From assembly GCA_947462335.1 (NCBI GenBank), contig OX381717.1, positions 13,879,166 to 13,943,165 of the forward strand: a DNA stretch of 64,000 bases, given 5' to 3'. The position numbers and the translations under genes are program-made. Below, one piece after another: positions 22,065 to 33,900 of this stretch (position 1 is its first letter; every line of letters starts with the position of its first letter). The notes beneath the pieces were generated by a model. It ran no database searches. It was not told the origin of the DNA and worked only from the letters and a program-made list of their open reading frames with translations. Source of the DNA: Harmothoe impar (taxonomy: Eukaryota > Annelida > Polychaeta > Phyllodocida > Polynoidae).

Positions 22065-22380
22065 TGCGTCATTAGGCCATTTAAGTGACATGTGACATGG
22101 CCATTCTTAAAAACCGACATGTGACATGGGGCTTAGTGACATGAATAAAAAATTCTCAATTACTGTAAAAGTAGGCTACTCAACTCTTCCTTCAAATTCC
22201 GTCCTTGCGGATAGTCAAATTTTAAAAAAAATTCCTGGGGTCTATGGTCCCAAGAGTCCAATTGTATCAATTACGGTGCCCCTACATTTTCCCCCTTAGT
22301 GACACTAGTGACAATGCCTTTTTCACTTAGTGTCATGTGATATGGTCATTTCTTAAAAATCGACATGCGACATGGGGACC
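22065..22380. repeat. GTGACATGTGACATG array, right member of an inverted pair
   Basis: Repeated AAGTGACATGTGACATGG, ACCGACATGTGACATGG and TTAGTGACA words, inverted relative to 17190-17310, including the shared TTTTTAAGAATGGCC-type spacer. No coding potential. Confidence 0.5.
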
Positions 22381-24920
22381 CCCCATCTACTGTAAACATA
22401 CTTTATTTTCGCGCTGTACATATTTTTCGCGATTTTTCGCGGATCCCCCTTGTCTTGTTGCTATAACAACATAGATGAGGTTAAACAAAAAATAAGTGGT
22501 GTCCAAAAAAAAAAAAGCACTCCCCATGACGTCCACGTTCAGACCCCCGCAAAGGGGTTACATAACAATAAGTACAAAGACCCTCTTTTCATGACAATAC
22601 ACATTCATCTCAAACCCCTAGCGCCCCTATAAATAGGGTTAAGTACCTGTCCCGACTCCCCTACCACTGCTGCTGCTGCTGCTTCTGCTGCTGGAGGGGT
22701 ACCGAGAACTACCCCCTTTTAGAAAACTAAGTAAAAATATCCTTCTTCATGTCCAGTTACATAAAATGTCGATCAATTTGACACTGTAGCAGCATGTCTC
22801 CATATCTGTATGCTGCATAAATGCACAATACACGGTTCTGCACGCACTTAAACTAAGGCTAACATGGGTGACCTATATAGATATGATACTCTCGTTTTCG
22901 GGGCTAGAAGAAATTAGGCGTCTAATATGGACGTTCCGGGTTCGAACCCTCACTAAGTTTTAGTCGAAACGTCTAGCCACGTCGCCTAAGGCGACGAAAG
23001 CGCGTCAAGGTGTTTACAGGGTTCGAACCCGTGAGCTGCTCCTTGGGGCCACAAAAAACGCTTCAGGCTTGAAATCCCATAGGAAAGAAATTTTGGGTTT
23101 TTGGACTTTAGGCCTTAATTTGGGGGTGATCCCGGGCTGATAGAAAAATAATTCTTGGACGAGCGGATAGCTCTGGATCTCTTTTTACCTAAAACAGCGA
23201 AAAATTGATTATAGTTCCGCCGCAATTCATTCGACGAGGGGTAATCAGCCCCCCCTCCTGCCAATCAAGGCAGTGAATTTTGACAGCGCGTAATCACTCG
23301 CAGCTATCGCGGACGGACCACTTGGCCTTGTCGGCATCTTAGTATGGTTCGTGTGACCTACTTAGAGGCTCACATGGTGGGGGTGTGTCCGGCGTTCGGC
23401 GCGCTGATTGGCTACTGGTGGGAGGTGCCGTGCTGTGTCAGGAACTTTGCATATTTGGGACGGGTGTTAAAGGCGCACTGAGTTGAGGTGCACCTTTAAG
23501 CAAGAGCACAATCCGGCCGTCGCGTTGGTAGCCTTACTACCCGTCGCGCATTCAACTGGAGGCTTAAGTGTGACAAATGACGATTCTTTGTCGACGCGAC
23601 TACTAACATCAGCAGCATCAGCAGCAGCGGTAGCAGCATCGGCAGCAGCTATAAGGTGAAAACATGTTCAGACACGGTCGGCGTGTGAGACCTGTCCAGT
23701 CACGTCCGAGCAGGTTCGAACAAGTTCGAACGTGTCTGAACATGTTCCGGAGTGCAAGACGCGTGCACACACAGACCGAACAGACACACACAGACCCACA
23801 CACCCACACACCCCTATGTAGTGTGGGATGTAAAAGAACCATTGTCTCGGTAAAAGGGTAGGGACGTGCTTTCTATCTTCAGTCACCTCATAGATTCGAT
23901 CACCATCACCGCCCTTGAAATGACCATAGCTGTTAACTAGGGCGTAAAGCAACCCAACAACCAACCAACCCACACACCCACACACCCACACCCAAACACA
24001 CACCCACACATTTTCTGTATGAGACTTCAGACCTGAAGCTGCTCAGTGTACGGGACTAAGTTTTGTCATATGCCCTACGGACGCTACTCAAGGGGGAATA
24101 AGAGAGCTGTCTCACCATGGCATGGGCTGGCTGTAGTTTTTTATGTTTCGGTACCTACAACCAAACAGCCAGTACCCACCCTAGGGCTTCATGTCGCACA
24201 CGGGAAAAGTATAAAGATTCGAACGGTGGCGCCAACTGTCGGAATAGCGGGTACACTACGTGAGTAGTTCTTTTGTTCTCCGCTGAGTGACTGGGCGAAA
24301 TGTATTCGGTAGCTCTATTTTTTGTGCACTGTTCTGTTCATTTTCTACACTTAACGCTTAAATAGAACACGTGTTTGTACAAGCTAGCCGTTTTTATCAG
24401 TGCAAAAATTAAATAAGCATCGGATAGAACAATAAAAAATGAGAAAGTAATCCAGCACTTAGTATAACGCGCCAGTTTTATCATGAGACACCGAAAGTCT
24501 GGTTCTTTCGGGTGCATAAGACAGTCGGCCGAGAGCTCCAAACCAACCAAAGCGTACCAGAGTGCGATCTATCTCATTAGAACGTACCCGACAGGGCAGG
24601 GGCCTTCTACACCCCGGCTCTGATGAGCAAGCGACAATTGTTACAGAGTCCTATTCCTCTTTTGAGGTGGGACCAAATTTGAAAAAAAGAATAAACTCAA
24701 AAAAAAAAAAGCCTTAAGATTGAAAGAGTTGTAGATGACAATTTTAATGAGGAAGTCGTATTCATTAGTTTACAAATAGCCAGTGTAAGTACGCCTATGT
24801 ATAGGAGAGAGACCTTGCTTATTTCTTATAGGGTTGTAAGATAGTCACATCATGATGCACATCATCATAAACGCATCATGATACATTTCAATCTTCATTG
24901 TAAGTAGACGAACCAGTAGA
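22381..24920. other. Noncoding right interior of the Polinton-like element
   Basis: No frame above about 110 codons, and the longer ones lie in CA/GT microsatellites (23760-23815, 23960-24015). Visible items are two GGGTTCGAACCC palindromes (22930 and 23020), a promoter-like stretch with GCTGATTGGCTA and TTTGCATATT at 23400-23460, the 23845-23975 copy of the 21045-21150 segment, and TGGCGCCAACTGTCGG at about 24228, which faintly resembles an LTR-retrotransposon primer-binding site. None supports a gene. Confidence 0.45.
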
Positions 24921-25427
24921 CTCGCCTCTCTGCCCTCTAAAAGAGAGGGCAGAGAGCGAGTCTTACTCTTAAAAACCCTTCCCCTCCCCTCCCCCCCCAT
25001 GCATCTTAAAGGGTGCCCCCCAGAGTGCCCCGCCCCCCCCTCTTTTTAAAATTTATTTATCTATAAAAATCTCAAGTGACTTATTTGAAATTCGCGCCAA
25101 CATAGTAGTCACGTGACCCCCTTAAGTAGGTCACTTCCAGTCACGTGACCTATTTGAAATTTCCCGCCAACATGGTGGTCACGTGACCCTCTTAAGTAGG
25201 TCACTTCCGGTCACGTGACCTATTTGAATTTCCCGCCCAAAGGTCACGTGACCGGAAGTAGGTCACTTCCGGTCACGTGACCTATTTGAATTTCCCGCCA
25301 AAAGGGAGGCCTCTCATTGGCTGCTTTTGAATTTCCCGCCAAAAGGGAGGCCTCTGATTGGCTGCATATCGATTGAGTAATAAACAGTACTTAAGCATAG
25401 TCCCATTCCGATACATACTATACTACT
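24921..25427 (-). repeat. Right terminal inverted repeat
   Basis: Inverted copy of 15927-16506. It carries two perfect TTTCCCGCCAAAAGG (E2F-type) sites, GGTCACGTGACC palindromes, ACTTCCGGT ETS-type sites and ATTGGCTGC CCAAT boxes. It ends exactly at CTATACTACT before the CCTGCA duplication. Confidence 0.85.
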
Positions 25428-25433
25428 CCTGCA

Positions 25434-26569
25434 GTATAGGGCAGATAGTGCTCTGTGTGAAACGCGCCCTGTCTTCACGTTGGCCAGCTCCTGTGTGTGT
25501 CTGCTGACCACTCCCGTCACTGCATGTGTATCAGGGTTCAAATTTGGTATGTAGGTCAGTGCACAGGCCGCGCTGAGCCTCACCCAGGTAGCAGGGTAGG
25601 GGTGCATTGTTCTACCAGTAGTGCGGCGGTCAGGCCGCGGCAGTTGGCATGGTGACCACTGGGCAGTGGTGCATGGACACGTGTATTATATACACAGGCC
25701 CAGGGTCATGTCCACTATCATGCTCTGTAATCCCCTACCCTTCCTACCACTACCTGGTGGTATAGGGAATTGGAAAAAATGAGAATAGAAAACACTGACC
25801 CCCACATCGAGATGGGTCTGCTGGCCTTCATAAGGCACAGGAGCAGTAGAATATACACTAAAAATTAGAGTGATAGTGAATGGAAAAGTGTAATTATCCC
25901 CCTCCCCTCTGCTCTGTACAGTATACACATCTTTTAATGTGAATGGCATTGTAGAAAGATAATAACTAGATTCTGTCTTTATTTATAAATGGTACTTAGG
26001 TTCTTTTCAACATAATGTACATGTATACCACTAGGTTTTAGTCCGGTCTGCCTCCTTAAATTTTGCGCTTTTTGCAGGTATACCATAGGGCCGTTATCGG
26101 CTCTGTGGACTCTCTCACAGCTTCCTCCTGGTCATCATCCGGCTTACACACCTCTATATTACGCTAATTACAGCCTAGACACCTCTATAATGTAATACTA
26201 AGGATTGGTCCCTTCTGGGGCCTCTCACGGCTTCTTCTTGGTCCTACCCAGGCATACACACCCTTCCTACACACCTTTGTCTCCAGAGCCGTGATAAATG
26301 CATTAAAAAACTTATATGATATCTCAACAGACTTGAGGTTAAGTTTAAAGTTTCTTGAAAGTAGGTAGCTGCTTAAAGTAGGTTAAAGCTGCTGACAATC
26401 TGCAGGTCCTACTTTAGATACAGTGTAAAGTTGCAGGAAAGTAGGTAGGTGCTTAAGGTAGGAGAAAGCTGTGGGGAGCTGCTGACAAGCTGCGGCTCCT
26501 ACTTTAAGCACCTTTCCTGCAACAAAAGGCATGGTGTAAAAGGCTAGAAAGTCGACGGCTCATGCAGTG
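25434..26569. repeat. Right part and subterminal repeats of the CACTA-like element
   Basis: 25434-26330 is unique noncoding DNA with a weak repeat (CTCTCACAGCTTCCTCCTGGTC and CTCTCACGGCTTCTTCTTGG). 26330-26520 contains subterminal motifs AAAGTAGGT, GCTGCTTAAAG, CTGCTGACAA and CCTACTTTA on both strands. 26535-26569 is the right terminal repeat. Confidence 0.6.
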
Positions 26570-29500
26570 TCTGATTTGTGATAATGGGTCCGATCTGACG
26601 ATAAAAAGCGGGTAGTGCAGTCCCAGCTATACTCGTCGACCAAGGGCATGATGCATTAAGTCCTCATGCCATCCTCAAAGGATTAATGGTACACCTTTGG
26701 TGGCATAATGCAGAATATAACCATCATATTCCCTGACAAGAGCAGGATCCAATAGATGATGTTAGTATGACCACAGGAATACAAGTCTGTTTACTTTAGT
26801 TATTTCACAAGTTCACATCGGGCTGTATTTCATGAGGCCGTATATAGAGTGAAATGTGGCCCATAGGTCGACATGTGAAACAACACTTCTTTGTTTCTAT
26901 TTTTACCTATTTTTATTCAAAATACCAAAATTATGATAGGGGGGAGCCTAGGATAGCCTCAAATGTAGACAAACCACTGGGGGAGGGTGAAATACAAAAT
27001 TTGTTGGTTAAGTCAATAGGGCTGCCACATTTCATATTTTAAAAAAATACAAATACCTATGCCTTTGTAGCAGGTGTCCTGTCATTTTGATCAGGTTGGG
27101 TAAATCCTGCCTTTAATACCTCGCAGGGAAAAGGTACAGTGAGGGGGTTTCTCCCTTTGATTTTGGGTGGATATCATGTAATTTTAGGTTCAACAAGAAC
27201 ATCCAATTTGCTAATACCTTACCATTATTTGCTGAGAATAATTAACCTACAAACAGATTGACAATATAATTGGCTAGGTATATATGAATGGGCTTGCATA
27301 AAAGTCTTGTATTTCTTGAGATAAAATGGATTAAATGACAAAATATAGCCCAAATAAGGTATATTTTAATGTGGACTCCTACCCCACCCCTCCCCTCCCT
27401 CACCACCCCACCTGTATAAGACCCAGCACTGGGAAATCTCCCCTTGGAGGTGCGGACAGGAGGCTGCCCTCATCTCTACCGGTGGCCCTTATCTCTGTAG
27501 AGATAAGGGCAGGACGCTGACCATGGGACTGCTTTAAGTGCAGGGGAATCTCCCCTTGCTGGCAGAACCTACCTGGATGGGATTTCTACCTGTAAGGGTG
27601 AATTCCCGGGATTATCCAAGCCTGTTGATTAAAGATGGCATATCAGCTAAATTTGGGTGACTTTAACTAATGCTATATCACTATTGTATATCATGTTCTA
27701 TACATATCTCAAATCATGCATTTATAAACAAATATATTTAACATTGAGTACTGCATATCAGCTAAAATTATAACAAAACCCTTGACATTAAAATTGTATC
27801 TATTTTGAAGAAAAGGTTTTGGAAGTCTATTAGCTGATATACCATCTTTAACCCAAGAGAGTTCTCAGAAATTGCAACTACAAAAGAAATATTAACTACA
27901 ATATCACAACACTATCCCCACAACACCAGACGATTAATAACACTGGCACAGTGTCATATACACCCTGTTATGGTCAGTAAAACAACGAGACTCACAAGTA
28001 GCTAGACTCAATATAATTAGTAAATATAACAGTTTGATGCATTCTGGTACTATAAGATAGATGTGCAACTAGTGGTGTCTAACTTAGAGTTGTCATCCAT
28101 GATTTATGACGGATATAAACAAGTGCAGTAACAACTAGGTTAAACATACGAAACACAATCTAACTGATTATAGATCAGCCAACAATATTTTTTAATGACT
28201 CCTAGGATATTAGCCTGATCATTATGGGGCACAAAGAAAAGAAGAAGATTCCAGGAGTCACAGGATTCATTTTCCTTTTGGGGGGGTGGGTTGTTTTAAT
28301 TTGGGTGCATTACATATCTATAGGCGCTCGTCAAAAAGCATAGAATCCTTGCCCTCGTGACAAAATCATACTTTTCTACATTTTTCTACATCTACAAAAA
28401 TAAATCCCCCAACAATATGTCAATGAACATACAGGCATGCATTTATATGCAATGTTTTACAGTAGCCTTTATTACATGGCTTTATGGTACAGTGCATACT
28501 CAAGAATCAATGCAGGTTTACCCTGGAACAACCTAAAGATCATTCACACAGCCTCGAACACAGACCTATTGGCTTGCGGTGTGGCATTCTAACATGAGCA
28601 GGTGTATTCTACATAGACAGCTGGTCACTTGGGATGATCACCGTGACTGGACAGATGGGCGGGAGTTTAACAATGCAGATCTCTCTATCACGGAAACCTC
28701 TGGTTTGATCAGCTGGGGGTAATGCTGGGAGTAGTTAACCCTTTAAGGAATGCATAGTACAAAAATGCATTAAAGCCTTTATCATCTCAATGGATATTGA
28801 CAATATTATTTACCTTATTTATAGCTACACCCCATGATTCAGCCTAGAATTCAGCTAATTATCAGTTTTATGCTCGCTGTAAGATGTTCGGAGTGCACAC
28901 TGTAATTTCACCCATTGAAAATACAATGTAAATGCTCATGGGACCCTGTAATAGCATTTGTAAGTTGAATTCAAGATATGGGAAAAAGTGTGACCATCTC
29001 ACTTTAACAAAAAAAAAATCCCAGAGATGGTACACCAAGAGGTTCAAGGATATGTTACATATATAATGAAATAAGTTGTGTATGCAGCAGAATGGGTCAG
29101 GTTACCACTCACTACCTCCTCTTTATTTTACATAATAATAAATAAGTTTGTATTTCTTTCTTGTACATTTTGACCTCAATATGGATACACACATCCACTA
29201 AATTAAAATAACATCACCAATACTATTGTCTACTGTAACAATCAAAGGCAACAACGTCAGCCTGGGCATTTACATCAAGGATACATACCTTTATTGTAAA
29301 AATAGTATTGCAAAACTAGACTAAACCAAATATTTAAAAAATTGCATTGTAAATTCCAAGCATTCTGCATACATAATGATTTATTTATGTAGCTTTGGAT
29401 ATATTGAAGTAATTTATTCACTTTTATGCCCTTTTGGTGCCATTTATTATTTCATACATGAGAGTTCCTGGAGAATGTTAGAAAATTCCTAAAATCCCTA

Positions 29501-30890
29501 TGATTATCTTTATTAAATATCCAATGCTCTAAAATGCTCAATTTTGCTCAAAATCATCCATATTCTTTTGGTGTTGAAGATCGGCATACCTCTATCAAAA
29601 CTGGTGTTATTCTGACATATCTAAGCTATATGTATAGGAGAATATGCAGTAGTCCATTCTACAATGGCCGAAAACCATCTTACATTCTGCTAGTGTAACA
29701 TTACAATATTAAGAAGTTCTGATTGCTGCAGTCAAATATCCTTTGTACATCAATATCTAATTTAATTCTTGATGCCTCACAGGAGTCACCACTAGCTACA
29801 AGCACAATGTGATCTATACATATTACAAATCACAATTTCTTTCCTATTTTCCTTATTCACAACTAGGGTTTGTACCTCAATGTCACCCCTTATAAATTAT
29901 GCATCGTCAATAACAGTAGTATGACAGACCTATGCATCATTTACATAAGTAACTAGGCCTGGACTCTTAGAGTGACATGGTCCGATGATTAGTGCTCAAA
30001 AATCAATTTAGTTAAAAATGAACCAGAATATTCCCTATGGCTATACTTCATGTGCTAGCTATTTCATTATATCTCATTCCTTAGAATTCAGCTTAGAATT
30101 AGACTAATTATCAGATTATTGCTCAATTTACTAATTTTGGAGTGCACACTATAATTCCTCGATTGAAAATATACTGTAAAATACTATACTTGGGCCACAT
30201 TTGAACCTCTAATTGATTTCTCATTGCCCATAGATCACATTTTATTGGGCCCTATCCTCCAAATATGATAATGTGAAACACATTTAAACAGGATTTAACA
30301 TATGAAAAAAATCGGACCATGTCACTTTGATAGCTTCAAGGTCCAATCTAAAAAATGTTGTTGCCCATCCATTTCACGTTATCATTTTCAATATTGTCAT
30401 TAAGCCATGACTTATTCATACAAAATATGTTGACATTGTTCCTTATACATTCCTGTATATCGGTAAGCTTACTTGACATATTCATACTGTTCATAAATAG
30501 CATGTCCGGTACTGGGGGGTTGCAAGATCTTACCTGTGGAAGCTGGGGGGAATTAGAATAATGTAAATGACGAACAGCCTTTAGAAATTAGAACGAGATT
30601 GTATTGTCCATGGATCACTGTAGATTCATGAATCAATGAATTTACAAAGGAGCAACGCCACGCCCATTCACACAGTGACCAGCCATTTCCTACACAGCGG
30701 GATGTTGGTAGCTTGGTTATGTATTCTGAGCAGGTGTGTCCCCCTTAAACAGCTGGTCACTTGAACTATCCACATGGGCTTGACAGGTGGGGAGGAGTTT
30801 GACAAACCAGACCCCTCTGATATGGTAACCTTATGTTTGACTAGCTGGTAGGTATTATCCTGGGTGTGATATTCTATGGTTAACAGTTCA
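26570..30890. repeat. Unit 2 upstream flank of gene 2
   Basis: Collinear with 2545-6650 of unit 1: rest of the 183-bp MITE, noncoding DNA, promoter-like block (about 28545-28740), a deleted first MITE (about 28803-29007), second MITE (29970-30327) and endonuclease relic (30330-30565, minus). Unit-specific changes are the hAT-like insertion at 27092-27624 and loss of short segments near 27968 and 28803. No independent genes. Confidence 0.8.
27092..27624. mobile_element. 533-bp hAT-like MITE, insertion A
   Basis: Ends CAGGTTGGGTAAATCC and GGATTATCCAAGCCTG. TTGAT is duplicated on both sides (27087-27091 and 27625-27629); units 1 and 3 have the empty site GTCATTTTGATTAAAG. CAGG ends with 5-bp duplications suggest a hAT-type element. 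A second copy in opposite orientation is at 35241-35767. Confidence 0.8.
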
Positions 30891-30982
30891 TATAAATAAG
30901 GCAGATATCACTGAGTGCTCATCAGGAACATCCACTTCATCACAGACGTCCTACACTACTTGTCAGAAACCTACTCACCAAG
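30891..30982 (+). promoter_or_regulatory. TATA promoter and 5' UTR of peptide gene 2
   Basis: TATAAATA at 30891-30898. Upstream 170 bp and leader are nearly identical to unit 1. ATG at 30983. Confidence 0.75.
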
Positions 30983-33900
30983 ATGAAGTACCTGCTTATT
31001 GCCCTCTGCCTGCTTGCTGTCACACTCCAGTGTCAGGGATGGTTATTTGTAAGTTCATATTCATATAGACTATAACATATCAAAAAGGAGGATAATATGA
31101 GGATAATATCTTATGAGGATAATATTTTATGAAATCTACCAGATATTATCAGAACATGAGTATTACAATATATAAACCATCTTCAACTCAAATTCCTATA
31201 GACTATAATACGTCTAATAGGATATCTATTTTGGATATCTATTAAGGGTTCTAACAGAGTGTGCTTCAGATAAGAGCATTGTCACAACCTCTAAAGTAAT
31301 CGGCTTCAAGCCATTTTCATTGCTTAATATTAACTGTCATGGTTTTGCAATTGTACTACATTGACATGTGCTATAGATACAATGAAAACTAATTCTGTTT
31401 CCATTGATAAACAATATGATAACCTAGCCTTTCCCTATAGAGAGAATATTTCACATTACAGGCTGCCCCAAAAATTGATTATGGCAAGTATCGAGCAGTA
31501 AGTACTCTGATGTCTATCTTTTATCTCTTTCTTTATTGATGGACATTAAGGGTTCTATGCTTCAGTAGTCATGGATGGGAGCACTGTAATTACCAATGTA
31601 ATATGATACTGTGATATATACTGTAGAACCATAGTAGATTCTACTGCTCAGCTACATTTACGTTGTGGCACAACTTAGCGAGAGGAGAAATAAATTGATT
31701 TGAGAAGAGAGTGTCATCAAATTGATAAGCCAGATTGAGTTACATTGGTTGACATGGATTGTAATGGAATTGCATTGACTAGTGCTATATAAACAATGAA
31801 GAAAGAATTTAGTTTCAATTCATAATTCAGTTTCAGTTTCAATTGATAAGCAATATGATTACTCACACTTAATCTAATGAGTGAATATTTATATTACACA
31901 GATTGCAGCAAAGCAAGCAGCCGACATAGCAGTAAGTACCCTGATGTTTATTTTTTTCACGAAATATGAAGCTGCATAGGCCTAAGCCCTGAGCCTTGTA
32001 TTTGTAAAAAGGCGAACAAACAGCCCTCATATTTTGCAAAACCTTAGTGTACCTCCCTTTACGTTTTTACCCCCCCCCCCGCCACTTGGATTGGTCCTAT
32101 ACTAGACTAGGGATGAGGGATACATGTGTGACCATCGTTTTTTACCCCCGTGAGTGTAACTAGATACTGGCTGAACAGTTGATATTAGGTTAAAATATTT
32201 GTCCCTCTATCCTACATATCCATTGGAATGCACCCTTAGTGTCAGAGAGTAATGAAGAAACTGGAAGGTTTTTTGGGAAAACCACTAGCTTCGATCTCCC
32301 CTACGAGTTGTACCTCATTTTTACAGGCATCTGCTTATATAGGAAATGGAATGGGAATCCTGATCATTTTAAATATCTAGTTTACCTACAACCAGAATAC
32401 TAAAACGGAGAGGGATAGTCAAAATATGCTGAACATTATTTAATAAAGAAGTGCTGTTACTTTCAGTTTTTCCTTAAGATATTTTGTGAAGATTCAGATC
32501 TGTACTATATCCAAATAAGAATTAGACAGCTGTTTTTCTCATGATCTCAGCTTTCCAACGGTATATTACACATTATATTCACTAATGTTTGTCAATGGTA
32601 GTCTGGCAGAATTTGCCAGTCTGGCGAATCCAACTGGAGCAAAGCTCGCCAGATTGGCATTTGATTCGCCAGTGGCGATCTGGCGAATGGCTAGCGCGAA
32701 CCCTGATTCTCATAATCATACATCTAATGTGACTAAGTCCAGTTTGAGCCATGAGGAATGGTAAACCATTACCCAGGTAGCAGGGGTACATTCGGCCAAT
32801 GTTGGCAGTGATTGACACCATCGGAATCAATATACCAACCATGGCCCATTGTAGGTAATACATACATTGATTCAGCATATAAATTACAGTGATGGCCATC
32901 CCTTGGCAAGTACTCATTTGAAATGTAATACTGGTCCAATATTGAAATTCTGATAATGGGCCATTGCTGGGTTCACCACTGGCACAGAGCTGGTCCATGC
33001 TTGCAGATGTGGATATTGACTCTGTGTTGGAACGTTTCAGGGCCATCATATTTTTTCTGCAATCTCAACCAGTTGGATTCAATGTTACCTGAAGAGTCTT
33101 TGACAGGTTGGCTCTTGCTTTGCGATCATATGTTATATATTTGATCCCTAGTATGCTCTACACATTTAAAGGTCTGAGTAAATTCACAGATGAAATTCAC
33201 AAAAAATAAATCAAAGTCAGTTTTTTACACCAAAAAAAGGTGTTTGGATTGCCATAGTTTTTCTCACAAAACAAGTGAAAATGTGCACATAAAGAGTATG
33301 CTAAAATGACTCTGGATCCCCCCCTCCAAACCCTGTTTTCCTGTACGCTTTTGTATGCATTTGCCTTGACCCTCCCACACCCTGGGTGCATACATACTTT
33401 ATGAAAGGCCCCTAAGTGCCCCCCCTGGGATAGTTCATATTTCATGTGGTCCTTTTTTTACTGTAAACCAACAGTATATTCTATCACCAATGTAATATGA
33501 TACTGTGATATATACTGTAGAACCATAGTAGATTCTACTGCTCAGCTACATTTACGTTTGTGGCACTACTTAGCAAGAGAAGAAATAAGTTGATTTGAGA
33601 AAAGAGTGTCATCATCTTGATAAATCAGATTGAGTTTCATTGGTTGACATGGATGGTAATGGTATTGCATTGACTAGTGCTCTATATACAATGAGGAAAG
33701 AATTTAGTTTCAATTCATGAATCAGTTTCAGTTTCAATTGATAAGCAATATGATTACTCACACTTAATCTATAAAGTGAATATTTATATTACACAGCATG
33801 CAGCCGACATTGGAGTAAGTACCCTGATGTTTATTTTCAAATGAATTCACAAAATATGAAGCTGGGTAGGCCTAAGCGCTGAGCCTCGTATTTGTAAAAA

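Larger units (their letters stand above)
15927..25427. mobile_element. Polinton/Maverick-like element, 9.5 kb, non-autonomous
   Basis: Begins AGTAGTATAGTATGTATCGG and ends with its exact complement. It is flanked by perfect 6-bp duplications CCTGCA at 15921-15926 and 25428-25433. A 6-bp duplication, AG...CT termini and long terminal inverted repeats (580 and 507 bp) are the signature of Polintons. The usual Polinton genes (protein-primed DNA polymerase B, integrase, packaging ATPase, protease, capsid) are not seen. The only long frame is the 287-aa gene at 17624-18487. The interior is full of duplications, a foldback and simple repeats. The boundaries are very secure; the superfamily is inferred. 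Confidence 0.8.
12828..26569. mobile_element. CACTA-like (EnSpm-type) DNA element, 13.7 kb with nested insertions
   Basis: Termini CACTGCAT...ATGCAGTG form an 8-bp perfect, then imperfect, inverted repeat. TCT flanks both sides (12825-12827 and 26570-26572), and the empty site is seen as TTTGTGTCTGATTTG in units 1 and 3. A 3-bp duplication, CACT-type ends and repeated subterminal motifs are the hallmarks of the CACTA/EnSpm superfamily. Without the nested Polinton-like element it would be about 4.2 kb. No transposase frame is visible. A weak minus-strand terminal-exon candidate lies near 13280-13459 after a TTATTACAG acceptor. Probably non-autonomous. Superfamily assignment is inference from the ends. 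Confidence 0.75.

Noticed and set aside
22925..23050. Possible tRNA genes around two GGGTTCGAACCC motifs
   Set aside because: B-box-like palindromes are present, and one can form a T-arm on the minus strand, but there is no matching acceptor stem, D-arm or A box at the right distance.
24215..24250. TGGCGCCAACTGTCGG as an LTR-retrotransposon primer-binding site
   Set aside because: No flanking LTRs, gag or pol sequence in the neighbourhood; likely chance.
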